A stretch of DNA of 64,000 bases from Chitinophagaceae bacterium 26-R-25 (GTDB lineage: Bacteria > Bacteroidota > Bacteroidia > Chitinophagales > Chitinophagaceae). Made by a program: the position numbers and the translations under genes. Shown in pieces: positions 10,130 to 19,297 of this stretch (positions are counted from its first letter, which is position 1; each line of letters starts with the position of its first letter). Location of the stretch: contig JARWSJ010000004.1 of NCBI GenBank assembly GCA_029906195.1, positions 615,583 to 679,582 on the forward strand. Reading direction: 5' to 3'. The notes under the pieces were generated by a model. The model ran no database searches. It had not been told where the DNA came from and saw nothing but the letters and a program-made list of their open reading frames with translations.

Positions 10130-12118
10130 ATGATGCGACCCATATTAATGTCATTACTGCTGACCGGAATGCTGTTGGGTATGATCTCTTGCCAAAAGAA
10201 CCAGGTAATTAGTTATCCTGATGGCTGGTCCAAAGGCAGCGACAGTGGTGGGCACCAATCTGTAGATACTTCTATTTTTGTAATAGACAAAAGCATGTAC
10301 AGCAAAGCCAGGGTATTTCCCGGAATGGTGGACCCCACGGAAAGAAGAGTAATGGATACCACTATACCCATTAATGCTACGTTCCAGGATGCAGGGTTGT
10401 TCAACCAATACTTAAGAATATCTGTACAGCCTCAAGCACAGTTCAGTACCGGCTTGTGGGCTCCTGCAGGAGAATTGATAATTATTGATGTGCCGGCTGA
10501 CGGCATGGGCCTGTCATTACAGATAGGTGCGCATACTGATAATTTAACAGGAAAGGCGGACCTTGTACGTGATCCACTTATTGTATCACAGACTACGTTA
10601 AATCCCGGAAGAAACTACGCACGCAATCCATATGGCGGTACAATTTATGTAAGAGCTTCCCGCTCTCTTGGTAAAATTATCAACCTTACATTTTCCGGCG
10701 CTTGTGCACAACCTGATTTTATTTTAGGAACCACTATCGACGAAGCTGCATGGGCAGCACAGGTTAAAAGATCCACAGTGCCATGGCTGGAACTGAGATC
10801 CAACAACTTCATTTTTACATTACCACGCGATAAGTTTGACCAGTTCCCTTTGACTAACCCAATAGCATTAATGCAAACCTGGGATGATATTGTTAACAAG
10901 GATTACTATGGTTGGATGGGACTTTCAGACACGGCATCGAATGATCTCGACAAGGCACCGGGACTGCCGTGGCGCGCCGTTCAGGATATTCAGCTGACAG
11001 CAGGTTACGGGCATAGCAGCTATCCAATAGTATTGCAAAATGATAACAACTGGTTCACCGGAATTATCAGCCTCAACACGATATTGGCTTCAGGTAACTG
11101 GGGCGTACTTCATGAACTGGGACATAACTGCCAAATGGGGACCGTGTGGAGTCTGAGCTCGCTGGGTGAAACATCCAATAACCTGTTTTCATTTAAGTAC
11201 GCACACAGAAAGGGCGCTTCACATGCAAGCATGGCAAAACTTCACCCTGCTTTGCCAGGTACCACCGGCGCATTTGCAACCGGGCTCGCGTATGCGGCAA
11301 CCGCTGGTTTGAAAGATTTTAACGTCGATGCGGCCATTAATGATCCATTCAGAAGAATATTGCCGTTTGTTCAGCTGTTTGAAAAAACAACTCCAAAAGG
11401 CGGAGGCGATGGTTATGACCTTATGAATTACTGGTATCAGCAAGGCAGAAGGATACAACGTCTGAATTTTGATGATCAAAGTAAAATGGACTTCATCGTT
11501 GAAAATGCATGTGATTATACGGGACAGAATCTTGAAAAATTCTTCTTCCAATGGGGTATTAACATAAGCGCATTGGCAGCTTCGAGGATCAGGGCAAAAT
11601 ATCCATTACCGGCCACTGTAAAAGATCTTTGGACATACAATCCTATTACCGATACGGGTGGTACAAGAACAGTTAGTGGTAACCTTTACGTGTCTAAAAA
11701 GGCGTGGGTAGTTAACTCTAAAAGTTCAGATGATGGTTCAAATACTGCAGCAAAAGCTATTGATGGGAATACAAGTGCTTATTGGCAAACACAATGGAGC
11801 AGCAATCCTGCCGGCACCACCCACTTTATAGTTATTGATATGGGCGCGAATTATACGATTTCCAGCGTTTCGCTTAGTATGGATCCGTCCAGGTACTTTG
11901 ATTATTGCAATGTATATGCAAGTAAAACAACAACATTTTCAGGTACACCCACTTATCAAACTACAAGTTTGGTCAGAAATAATTCAGAGCAGGTAATGAC
12001 ATTTGCATCGCCGGTAACCTGTCGCTATTTAAAAATTGAAATACCAAGAACGGCCGGGCACATCTATACGGATGCATCCAACACTATTAGGATAAACGAA
12101 ATAAGTGCGATCTATTAA
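10130..12118 (+). CDS. M60-like (enhancin/mucinase-type) zinc metallopeptidase lipoprotein with discoidin domain
   Basis: This 662-residue lipoprotein (lipobox GMISCQKN) carries the gluzincin motif HELGH (H328, E329, H332) with a candidate third ligand E347 in LGETSNN, matching the HExxH-X(8-28)-E pattern of peptidase family M60. Members of this family cleave heavily glycosylated proteins such as mucins. Residues about 520-662 form an F5/8 type C (discoidin) carbohydrate-binding module: AAKAIDGNTSAYWQT, FIVIDMGANYTISSVSL, CRYLKIEIPR. The gene is central in the locus and flanked by two LamG lipoproteins. MM at the start leaves 10130 or 10133 as the initiation codon. Surface location on the outer membrane is inferred from the lipobox and from the SusCD context. 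Confidence 0.9.
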   Translation: MMRPILMSLLLTGMLLGMISCQKNQVISYPDGWSKGSDSGGHQSVDTSIFVIDKSMYSKARVFPGMVDPTERRVMDTTIPINATFQDAGLFNQYLRISVQPQAQFSTGLWAPAGELIIIDVPADGMGLSLQIGAHTDNLTGKADLVRDPLIVSQTTLNPGRNYARNPYGGTIYVRASRSLGKIINLTFSGACAQPDFILGTTIDEAAWAAQVKRSTVPWLELRSNNFIFTLPRDKFDQFPLTNPIALMQTWDDIVNKDYYGWMGLSDTASNDLDKAPGLPWRAVQDIQLTAGYGHSSYPIVLQNDNNWFTGIISLNTILASGNWGVLHELGHNCQMGTVWSLSSLGETSNNLFSFKYAHRKGASHASMAKLHPALPGTTGAFATGLAYAATAGLKDFNVDAAINDPFRRILPFVQLFEKTTPKGGGDGYDLMNYWYQQGRRIQRLNFDDQSKMDFIVENACDYTGQNLEKFFFQWGINISALAASRIRAKYPLPATVKDLWTYNPITDTGGTRTVSGNLYVSKKAWVVNSKSSDDGSNTAAKAIDGNTSAYWQTQWSSNPAGTTHFIVIDMGANYTISSVSLSMDPSRYFDYCNVYASKTTTFSGTPTYQTTSLVRNNSEQVMTFASPVTCRYLKIEIPRTAGHIYTDASNTIRINEISAIY

Positions 12119-12146
12119 TAACCCAGAACTCAGTGAAATACCAATA

Positions 12147-13940
12147 ATGAAAAGTATTAGTATGCATAAAATAATTGTTTTTTCCGTCGCGATGTTTATC
12201 ACTGCGGCAGGAATATTACAGTCCTGTAAAAAGTTTACCAATCTACCACCCTACGAGGAAACCTATTCACCGGATACGCTTGCAAATGGTAAACGTAAAA
12301 TGTTGATCATTGCCATAGACGGTATTCGCGGACAGGAATTTCAAAAAGATAGCGGAAAAGTGATGTCAACAGTGTGGTCATTGTTGCCGCACAGTAAATA
12401 TAGCTTCTCAGGTATAGCAGACGATGCCGCAAATAATGCTGCTTCAATAGCCGCGTTATTAAACGGTGTTTCAAGCAACGTTTCAGGAATAAGTGACAGC
12501 ACTTTACAAATACAATCTAATCCCAATGATCCTGAAGCAAGCAATCAATTAACACTTAATGTATTTGCACGTTTGACCGATGCCAATCCATTTATAAACA
12601 TTGCTGCGATAACACCCTGGAGACAATTCAGCAAAAGGTTTTTGTCGTATGCCACTATGAACTATGTTACAACTGGCGATGCTGAGTCAAAGGATTCCGC
12701 TGTTAGTGTATTGACAAAGTCCAATGCCGATATCGTGTTTGTTCATTTGAATGGTCCTGAGATATCCGGAGAAGCTAATGATTTTGTATTTAGTGATCCT
12801 AATTACAAACAAGCTGTGAGCAATACCGACAATTACATCAAAAGCATCATGCAGGCATTGCAAGCCAGAACACACTACAGTGATGGCAAGGAAAACTGGA
12901 TGGTAATGATTACATCTAATTCAGGTGGAAACAAAGGAACCATCGCACAGCAAAAAAATATATTCTCGTTGTATTATAATAAAGGGTTTAATTCAAAATT
13001 GTTTAACCCTATTGCATGTACAGCTTTAAGAGTATATGGTGATACTGCAGCAGGAACAACCTTTCCGGGAATAGTACTTTTGAGCGGTAAAACTGCAAAT
13101 CCAAATTTTAACATCCCAAAAAATCAGGGGCTGACAGCAGAGTTTAGAATTAAATACATCCCTGATGCATCTGGTAACTACTCCTACGCTAACCCTTTCA
13201 TTTTTGGTACAGAACAAGATCGTTATTATCCACCAGGATGGAGCTTTTGGATGGGAGGTAGTAATATGGCATTTTGTCTTAAACCAGGCACGGCCGGGGG
13301 CAACGGTAAACCAGAGACAACTGCCGGTGCTTTCAACGATGGCAAATGGCATACCGTTGCAGGAACAATAACCAACACAGGCACGTCATCTACGGTAACT
13401 ATATTTAAAGATGGGTTAAAACAAGGAACCTCCACTGTGGCAATGCCTGCAGGGCTTGATAGCATTCACAGCACATTTCCCCTGGCCCTTGGAAATCGTG
13501 TAGGAGCAGCAAAAGATCCTTTCGGTCAAAAAGTAGATCCTAATTTTTACATTAATGATATAAGAATCTGGAAGACTGTATTGCCCGATAGCATCCTGTT
13601 TAATTATGTATCGCTTAAAGATGCTACCCAGCACCCTTATTACAGCAGCATGGTAGGATATTGGCCTTGTGATGAAGGAGGTGGTGATACACTTAAATCA
13701 AAACTGGCAACTGCAGCAAATTTTGTTGCAAGCAAAGCGCCTGGCGTTGTAGCTAAGTGGTATTTATTGAATGATGCTCCTCAAACATTTGGAACTCCTA
13801 CAGGAGATCCTTTGACAAGAAACACAAGCCTTTTCCCTAATGTTTTGTACTGGTTCAATGTGCCGGTAAGTGCGGGATGGAAACCAGCGTTGGACTATGG
13901 TGCATGGCTTGATCAATATTTGGTTGAATTTTCGAGATAA
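12147..13940 (+). CDS. Lipoprotein: second alkaline-phosphatase-like (degenerate) plus LamG protein
   Basis: This is a paralogue of the protein at 8329. I start it at the ATG at 12147, giving 597 residues and a proper lipoprotein signal (lipobox GILQSCKKF). The in-frame ATG at 12105 would overlap the M60 gene and put 14 non-signal residues in front. Residues about 50-290 align with the phosphatase-like half (MLIIAIDGIRG at the first metal-site strand), but the DHG position reads N258-S259-G260 in MITSNSGG. Residues about 315-490 form the LamG half (AEFRIKYIPD, DGKWHTVAGTI, FPLALGNRVG), and the tail ends with an NVLYWFN motif like that of its paralogue. It follows the M60 gene by 28 bp in the same operon. 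Confidence 0.78.
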   Translation: MKSISMHKIIVFSVAMFITAAGILQSCKKFTNLPPYEETYSPDTLANGKRKMLIIAIDGIRGQEFQKDSGKVMSTVWSLLPHSKYSFSGIADDAANNAASIAALLNGVSSNVSGISDSTLQIQSNPNDPEASNQLTLNVFARLTDANPFINIAAITPWRQFSKRFLSYATMNYVTTGDAESKDSAVSVLTKSNADIVFVHLNGPEISGEANDFVFSDPNYKQAVSNTDNYIKSIMQALQARTHYSDGKENWMVMITSNSGGNKGTIAQQKNIFSLYYNKGFNSKLFNPIACTALRVYGDTAAGTTFPGIVLLSGKTANPNFNIPKNQGLTAEFRIKYIPDASGNYSYANPFIFGTEQDRYYPPGWSFWMGGSNMAFCLKPGTAGGNGKPETTAGAFNDGKWHTVAGTITNTGTSSTVTIFKDGLKQGTSTVAMPAGLDSIHSTFPLALGNRVGAAKDPFGQKVDPNFYINDIRIWKTVLPDSILFNYVSLKDATQHPYYSSMVGYWPCDEGGGDTLKSKLATAANFVASKAPGVVAKWYLLNDAPQTFGTPTGDPLTRNTSLFPNVLYWFNVPVSAGWKPALDYGAWLDQYLVEFSR

Positions 13941-13978
13941 GAGTAAAAGAACTGAATAAAGAATATCTTCAAATCATT

Positions 13979-14009
13979 CGCCATGCTACAGTAGAACTGC
14001 AGCGTGGCG
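13979..14009. repeat. 31-bp near-perfect hairpin between operon genes
   Basis: CGCCATGCT pairs with AGCGTGGCG (one wobble) and, inside it, CAGT pairs with ACTG around a 3-nt loop, with a single A/C mismatch between the two helices. It fills the gap between the second LamG lipoprotein and the DUF3472 gene. There is no clear U-tract on either strand, so it may be an RNA-stability or processing element rather than a standard terminator. Confidence 0.6.
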
Positions 14010-14025
14010 AAAAACATTAATGTTA

Positions 14026-15153
14026 ATGAAACGATTATTATTTGTCGCAGCGGCTGCTTTATTAAACCTTGCATCTTTTTCACAAACAGGTCCTTCATGG
14101 GGGCCGTACATAGGTGCAAAATTTGCAGGCAAACAAGAGGCTGACTTGTTAATGGCCGATGTTAGAGTAACACCGGAAGCCAACGCACCTTTCACATACA
14201 GTTGCAGCATACAATTTAAAATAGGAAAAAGCGGCGGCTATTGTGGTATTCAAAATAAAAATGGTAATGCCAGTACCAGCAAACCATTGAACAATATATT
14301 TTCGGTATGGGATTTCCCTAATAAAGTGCAAATACATGCATCCTATAAAGATCCCATGACTTTTGTCGGTGGCTTTGGAGGAGAGGGAACCGGCCTGCAT
14401 TCACATTGTGATTTCGGAGGCGTTCAGGGCCAGTGGTACACGAACGTAGTACGACGCTGGTACACGGGCGGAGATAAAACCCAGGTTGGATATTTTATCT
14501 TTGATCATACAAAAAATGAATGGCGTCATTATGTGACCTTCGATGTTCCAGAAGCTGATGCCAAATTAGGAAACGGCATCTCGAGTTTTTTGGAAAATTT
14601 TGCTGATCAACGTAAACGCCCAAGAACTACAGAATATAAAAGTTATTGGTTGCTTACCACGGCTAACCAATGGCTTCACGCAGATTCTCTCAAAGCAGAT
14701 GCAGGAAAGAATGGGTTTTGGGACGCTAAATTATTAGGCAACGATGGCATTCGCCTTACATCATGTGGCGTATGGGATTCTACAGAAAAAAAACCTATCA
14801 CTTTTCCTGTTACAGAAACTGCCAAAGCACCTGCTGTCATTAAACCTGCCGATATTTACGATTTAGGCGCATTCTACGACAAAGGCGAAAAAATGATTTA
14901 TGCAAACTGGTCCATACAAGCATCTTGTGCGCCGCAGTTATCGTACAGTATTGCCGTATATGATAACGCCCAGAAAACAGGAACTCCCATTGTGAAAAAA
15001 GAAGGAACCGATCCTGATATCAGAAGCGTCGCGTTGGCGGCAACGAATCTATCAACGAAGGAAAATTCATATTACATAACGTTAACCCTAACTGACATTT
15101 TCAATCAGTCTTCAAAAGCAAAGGAATTTGTATTGAGAGACTTAAAACCGTAA
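14026..15153 (+). CDS. Secreted DUF3472-family protein
   Basis: This 375-residue protein has a signal peptide ending at FSQ (MKRLLFVAAAALLNLASFSQ); the ATG at 14020 is a near-equal alternative. The central part matches the DUF3472 pattern I know from Bacteroidota and Planctomycetes glycan loci: GGYCGIQNK, SVWDF, GFGGEGTGLHSHCDF, WYTNVVRRWYTGGDKTQVGYFIFD. The enzymatic function of the domain is not known to me. Residues about 275-375 look like a beta-sandwich tail (SIAVYDNA, YYITLTLTD). It is 85 bp downstream of the LamG lipoprotein, across a hairpin, and followed by a strong terminator, so it is probably the last gene of the first transcription unit. Confidence 0.82.
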   Translation: MKRLLFVAAAALLNLASFSQTGPSWGPYIGAKFAGKQEADLLMADVRVTPEANAPFTYSCSIQFKIGKSGGYCGIQNKNGNASTSKPLNNIFSVWDFPNKVQIHASYKDPMTFVGGFGGEGTGLHSHCDFGGVQGQWYTNVVRRWYTGGDKTQVGYFIFDHTKNEWRHYVTFDVPEADAKLGNGISSFLENFADQRKRPRTTEYKSYWLLTTANQWLHADSLKADAGKNGFWDAKLLGNDGIRLTSCGVWDSTEKKPITFPVTETAKAPAVIKPADIYDLGAFYDKGEKMIYANWSIQASCAPQLSYSIAVYDNAQKTGTPIVKKEGTDPDIRSVALAATNLSTKENSYYITLTLTDIFNQSSKAKEFVLRDLKP

Positions 15154-15180
15154 GTGTGCAGTTGCATACTTACTCTAAGA

Positions 15181-15209
15181 AAAACAACTCAACTGTGAGT
15201 TGTTTTTTT
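15181..15209 (+). terminator. Rho-independent terminator after the DUF3472 gene
   Basis: AACAACTCA (15183-15191) pairs with TGAGTTGTT (15196-15204) around loop ACTG, followed by a run of T. It closes the M60 locus transcription unit. Confidence 0.85.
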
Positions 15210-15250
15210 ATTAACCTTGACAGAAAATCTCGTTGTAAATTTAATTATTA

Positions 15251-16489
15251 ATGAAAAAATATTTTTTAGCAACCTTATTATTTATAGGATTTGGCACGGC
15301 CAATTATGCTCAAGGCGTGGCTTCCGCTACAACCACTGCACAGAAACCAGATGACGTGAAATTTGATTTCATTTGTCATCCATATTTGCAGAATATGACT
15401 ACTTCCGGTGTGTCCATATTTTGGTTAATGAATAAGAACTGTACGAGCTGGATTGAGTTTGGTGAAACCCAGGCATTGGGTAAAAAAGCGGTTAACTCTG
15501 CCAACGGACAAATTGATGCTAATTCTGAAATTCAAAAAATTGCAATTGAGAATCTGGTTCCCGGCAAAACTTATTATTACAGAACGGCTTCTAAAAGCAT
15601 CGTAAAATATGAACCCTATAATGTAGTATTTAAAGACACCGTATATAGCGAGTTATTTACGTTTACGTTGCCTGCTGAAAAAGTTTCAAAATTTTCGTTT
15701 TTAATTTTTGGTGATATACACAACAAGTGTGAATACATTAAGGACGTGATGACACATGAAAAGGGTTTCGATTTTGTGATTTTCAACGGAGATGTTGTTG
15801 CCGATATAATGAGCGAAAAGCAGATATATGGCAACTTTCTTGATAAGATTTCCGGGTTCTTTGCTGCTCAAAAACCTTTTATTTATGGACGCGGCAACCA
15901 TGAAACCCGCGGTGGATTTACACGTTCGCTGATCAAATATTTTGACTATCCTGCCAATCATTATTATTACAATTTGCTCTACGGTAATACAAATATTACG
16001 TTTCTTGACTGCGGAGAAGATAAAGAAGATAACAAGTATGTAAGTTATTTTGGGCTTGCAGACTACGATGCTTACAGAAAAAAACAAGCTGAGTGGTACA
16101 GCAGTTTAATTCAAACCAAAGAATATAAAAAATCTGAAAACAGGATCATTTGCTCACATATACCAATTTATAAGGCCTACGTCAATGATAAAGAGGGTGG
16201 AGGAGATTGGCATGGCGCGTCTGATCTAAGAGATAATTTTTTGCCGCTTTTTCAAAAAACTAAAATCGACCTGATGCTAAACGGACATACACATATGCCC
16301 CGTCTTCTAACTCCGGGAAAAGCGGAAAGTCCATATTTTGTAGCAATTAGCGGATCTCCCATTTACGAAAATTATTCAGCGCCTAATAGATTTACGGCCT
16401 ATACCCTGGTAGAAATAGATGGCAACAAGATAACTGTTACTCTTAAAAAGCCAGATGGCAGCATTATTGATAAAGCTGAAGTAAAATAG
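15251..16489 (+). CDS. Secreted calcineurin-type metallophosphoesterase with N-terminal Fn3-like domain
   Basis: This 412-residue exported protein (signal peptide ending NYAQG) has a beta-sandwich like the purple acid phosphatase N-domain (about 35-140; ENLVPGKTYYYRT). It is followed by the metallophosphoesterase domain with all five motif blocks visible: FGDIHNK, FNGDVVAD, GRGNHETR, CSHIPIY and NGHTHMP. It should hydrolyse phosphomonoesters or diesters in the periplasm or outside; the substrate is unknown. It lies between two terminators, so it is transcribed on its own. A weak -7-like TAAATTTA at 15236-15243 sits just upstream, which would give an almost leaderless mRNA. Confidence 0.9.
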   Translation: MKKYFLATLLFIGFGTANYAQGVASATTTAQKPDDVKFDFICHPYLQNMTTSGVSIFWLMNKNCTSWIEFGETQALGKKAVNSANGQIDANSEIQKIAIENLVPGKTYYYRTASKSIVKYEPYNVVFKDTVYSELFTFTLPAEKVSKFSFLIFGDIHNKCEYIKDVMTHEKGFDFVIFNGDVVADIMSEKQIYGNFLDKISGFFAAQKPFIYGRGNHETRGGFTRSLIKYFDYPANHYYYNLLYGNTNITFLDCGEDKEDNKYVSYFGLADYDAYRKKQAEWYSSLIQTKEYKKSENRIICSHIPIYKAYVNDKEGGGDWHGASDLRDNFLPLFQKTKIDLMLNGHTHMPRLLTPGKAESPYFVAISGSPIYENYSAPNRFTAYTLVEIDGNKITVTLKKPDGSIIDKAEVK

Positions 16490-16540
16490 ATTACCAAACA
16501 TGGCCTGGACAGGTGAGCGCATCTGCATATAATGCCGGCA

Positions 16541-16578
16541 AGGATTGGTTTTAAAACAACCGATCCTTTCTTGTTTTT
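16541..16578 (+). terminator. Rho-independent terminator after the phosphoesterase gene
   Basis: AGGATTGGTT (16541-16550) pairs with AACCGATCCT (16558-16567, one wobble), followed by TTCTTGTTTTTT. Confidence 0.8.
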
Positions 16579-16641
16579 TCCTACAGATCTATATTAAGGC
16601 GCAACTGAAATTCCCGGCCAAAATTAAATATCAAAAAATCT

Positions 16642-19188
16642 ATGATGAAAGAAGTGCTTGTTCTTGTGTTGACCACTTTAAGTTTTTTTAAAGGGTTTAC
16701 TCAATCTACCAGGACAGAAGAGAACTTTGATGCAGACTGGTTATTTGCTCGTTACGGCTTACAAGCTGATGGCTCCAGAATTTCTGAACCATCAGATTCT
16801 TCATTGCTTGCAAAAACAGCATTTGATGATTCAAATTGGAGAAAACTTGCCCTGCCACACGATTGGGCAGTGGAATGCAATTTCAGAGCTGACCTGGACG
16901 GGAGGACCGGTAAGTTGCCATGGCGCGCTATCGGGTGGTATCGTAAACATTTTAATGTGCCATCAACCGAAAAAGGGAAACAGTTTTATATTGACTTTGA
17001 TGGCGCAATGGCCAATGCCGAAATTTGGCTCAATGGAAATAAAATTGGTGAACAACCCTACGGCTACACATCATTTAGAGTAGACCTTACGCCGTATATA
17101 ACATTGGGAAAAGAAAATGTATTGGCAGTCCGTTTAAATACCGAAGAATGGGGCTCTCGCTGGTACCCCGGTGGCGGCATTTATCGTCATGTACATTTAG
17201 TAAAAACCGAGCCTGTTCATGTGGCACAATGGGGCGTTTCCGTAAATACTCCGGAGATCACAAATGAATATGGAATGGCATCAGTGAATGTTGCAGTTTT
17301 GAATAATCTGGCAAGCAACGTGCACGTAAAATATACTGTTGATATTTATGAACTAAATAAAAATGGTGATGTTGGCCGAAGGGTTGTAACAAGTAATAAA
17401 CAAGACCTGGAGATCAAAGCTAATCAAAGCTCCACAGGGAAAGTAACACTAAAAGTTGCCCATCCAAAATTGTGGGATTTGTCCAATACAAATCGTTACA
17501 TGGTTCGCGTTTCTGTATTAAATGAAAACAGACCAGTTGATAAATACGAGACCTTCTTTGGTTTTAGAACGATTCAATTTACGCATGACAATGGATTTTT
17601 ACTGAACGGAAAAAGAGTTCAACTCCAGGGTACATGTAATCACGGAGATTTAGGTGCGCTGGGCACCGCAGCCAATATTCATGCATTACAAAGGCAGCTT
17701 TCTATATTAAAAAGTATGGGATGTAATTCCTTGAGAACCTCTCACAATCCACCTGATCCGGAGCTATTGGAGCTTGCAGATAAAATGGGCTTTTTAGTGA
17801 TGGATGAAGCATTTGATTGTTTTCAAATCAGTAAGGACGACAAGACCGGAGGAAAAGATTATGCACGTCTTTTTGATCAATGGCATGAAAAAGATTTGAG
17901 CGCTTTGGTAAAACGGGACAGGAATCACCCAAGTGTAATTCTATGGAGCATGGGAAATGAAATTCCTGAACAACATTATCCTGATAAGTTTTACTTGTTT
18001 CAAGAACTGAAAGATATCATCAGGAAGTACGATACCTCTCGCCCTGTAACTTGCGGTGTATCTTTCCCCAAAAACACTGCCTTCAGTGGAGTAGAATTAG
18101 TGATGGATGTTCATGGGATGAACTATCCGCCGAATAAAGCATATGGCAGCCCCGATTTATATGAACGATTCCTTAGTTACAAAGGGCATGAACATTTGCC
18201 GGGATTTGCCAGTGAAAGCTCTTCAACGATAAGCTCGCGGGGAGAATATTTTCCTAAAAATTTTCAAGTGTCTTCTTACGATTTACGTCAGCCCGGTTGG
18301 GGCACCCTGCCTGATGAAGATTTTACAGCGCTGGACAAATCACCCGGAATCTGTGGCGAATTCGTCTGGACCGGTTTTGATTATTTGGGTGAACCTACAC
18401 CGTTTAATAGTGATGCTTCTATTTTATTAAATTATAACGGTCTGAGCAAAGAAGAGCTGGAGAAGAAAAAAGCGGAACTGGAAAAGATTGAAAAAAATCG
18501 TCCTCCATCAAGAAGCAGTTATTTTGGAATAATAGATTTAGCAGGGTTTCCCAAAGACCGTTATTATTTATATCAATCAAGATGGAATCCTGACGTGCCA
18601 ATGGTTCATATATTACCACATTGGAATTTTCCGGATAGAGTAGGAAAGATAACACCAGTATTTATCTACACTTCCGGCGATGAAGCTGAATTGTTTTTGA
18701 ACGGAAAATCCTTGGGAAGAAAAAAGAAACAGCCCTACGAATATCGGTTACGTTGGGACAGTGTAACCTATCAACCGGGAGAGCTAAAAGCATTTGCTTA
18801 TAAAAATGGCAAGCGCTGGGCAGAATCTTCCGTAAAAACAACAGGAGCACCCGCTAAGCTGAAAATTTCAGCAGATAAAACTGTCATTAAAGCAAATGGT
18901 GAGGACCTGATTTTTGTAACAATTTCTGTTGCTGATAAAAATGGTGCAATGGTACCAACGGCAAACAATATTATTTCCTGTAAAGTTGAAGGCCCCGGAG
19001 AAATAGTCGCGACAGACAATGGCGATGCTACTTGCCTGATTGGATTTACTAATCCTGTGCGTCCGGCATTCAATGGATTAATGCTTGCCATCATAAAAGC
19101 AAAAACAAATCAGTCGGGTAAATTGAAACTGGTTGTTGAATCTGAAGGCTTGGAAAAAAGTACTGTAGAAATAGATGTGAAAAAGTGA
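16642..19188 (+). CDS. GH2 beta-galactosidase-type glycoside hydrolase
   Basis: The 848-residue secreted enzyme has a signal peptide (cleavage near FTQS). The GH2 architecture reads in order: sugar-binding jelly roll (about 25-190; DWLFARYG, LPHDWAVE, WYRKHFNVP, GGGIYRHVHLV), Ig-like domain (about 195-305), TIM barrel (about 310-610) and C-terminal DUF4982/Ig-like domains. Acid/base E440 is in LWSMGNE and the nucleophile E573 is in CGEFVWTGFDYLGEP. Both catalytic residues are present, so a retaining exo-beta-galactosidase or related activity is likely. It stands between two terminators downstream of the M60 locus and would remove terminal beta-linked galactose from glycans; the substrate is inferred. 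The start is MM, so 16642 or 16645. Confidence 0.93.
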   Translation: MMKEVLVLVLTTLSFFKGFTQSTRTEENFDADWLFARYGLQADGSRISEPSDSSLLAKTAFDDSNWRKLALPHDWAVECNFRADLDGRTGKLPWRAIGWYRKHFNVPSTEKGKQFYIDFDGAMANAEIWLNGNKIGEQPYGYTSFRVDLTPYITLGKENVLAVRLNTEEWGSRWYPGGGIYRHVHLVKTEPVHVAQWGVSVNTPEITNEYGMASVNVAVLNNLASNVHVKYTVDIYELNKNGDVGRRVVTSNKQDLEIKANQSSTGKVTLKVAHPKLWDLSNTNRYMVRVSVLNENRPVDKYETFFGFRTIQFTHDNGFLLNGKRVQLQGTCNHGDLGALGTAANIHALQRQLSILKSMGCNSLRTSHNPPDPELLELADKMGFLVMDEAFDCFQISKDDKTGGKDYARLFDQWHEKDLSALVKRDRNHPSVILWSMGNEIPEQHYPDKFYLFQELKDIIRKYDTSRPVTCGVSFPKNTAFSGVELVMDVHGMNYPPNKAYGSPDLYERFLSYKGHEHLPGFASESSSTISSRGEYFPKNFQVSSYDLRQPGWGTLPDEDFTALDKSPGICGEFVWTGFDYLGEPTPFNSDASILLNYNGLSKEELEKKKAELEKIEKNRPPSRSSYFGIIDLAGFPKDRYYLYQSRWNPDVPMVHILPHWNFPDRVGKITPVFIYTSGDEAELFLNGKSLGRKKKQPYEYRLRWDSVTYQPGELKAFAYKNGKRWAESSVKTTGAPAKLKISADKTVIKANGEDLIFVTISVADKNGAMVPTANNIISCKVEGPGEIVATDNGDATCLIGFTNPVRPAFNGLMLAIIKAKTNQSGKLKLVVESEGLEKSTVEIDVKK

Positions 19189-19229
19189 GGTATAGTAAAT
19201 GTTCATAGCACTAAATTTTGAATTTAGTT

Positions 19230-19285
19230 CCAGTTAAAAAAATATGACATCAGGACTTCTCCTGATGTCATATTTTTTTAACTGG
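19230..19285. terminator. Bidirectional terminator, 26-bp perfect stem
   Basis: Positions 19230-19255 are perfectly complementary to 19260-19285 around the loop CTTC. Internal A7/T7 tracts give a U-run in either direction. It lies exactly between the convergent GH2 gene and the T9SS cargo gene. Confidence 0.92.
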
Positions 19286-19297
19286 TTTTAGTTCCGT

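Noticed and set aside
12105..12146. Upstream ATG of the second LamG lipoprotein
   Set aside because: It overlaps the M60 gene and puts 14 polar residues before an otherwise perfect lipoprotein signal starting at 12147.
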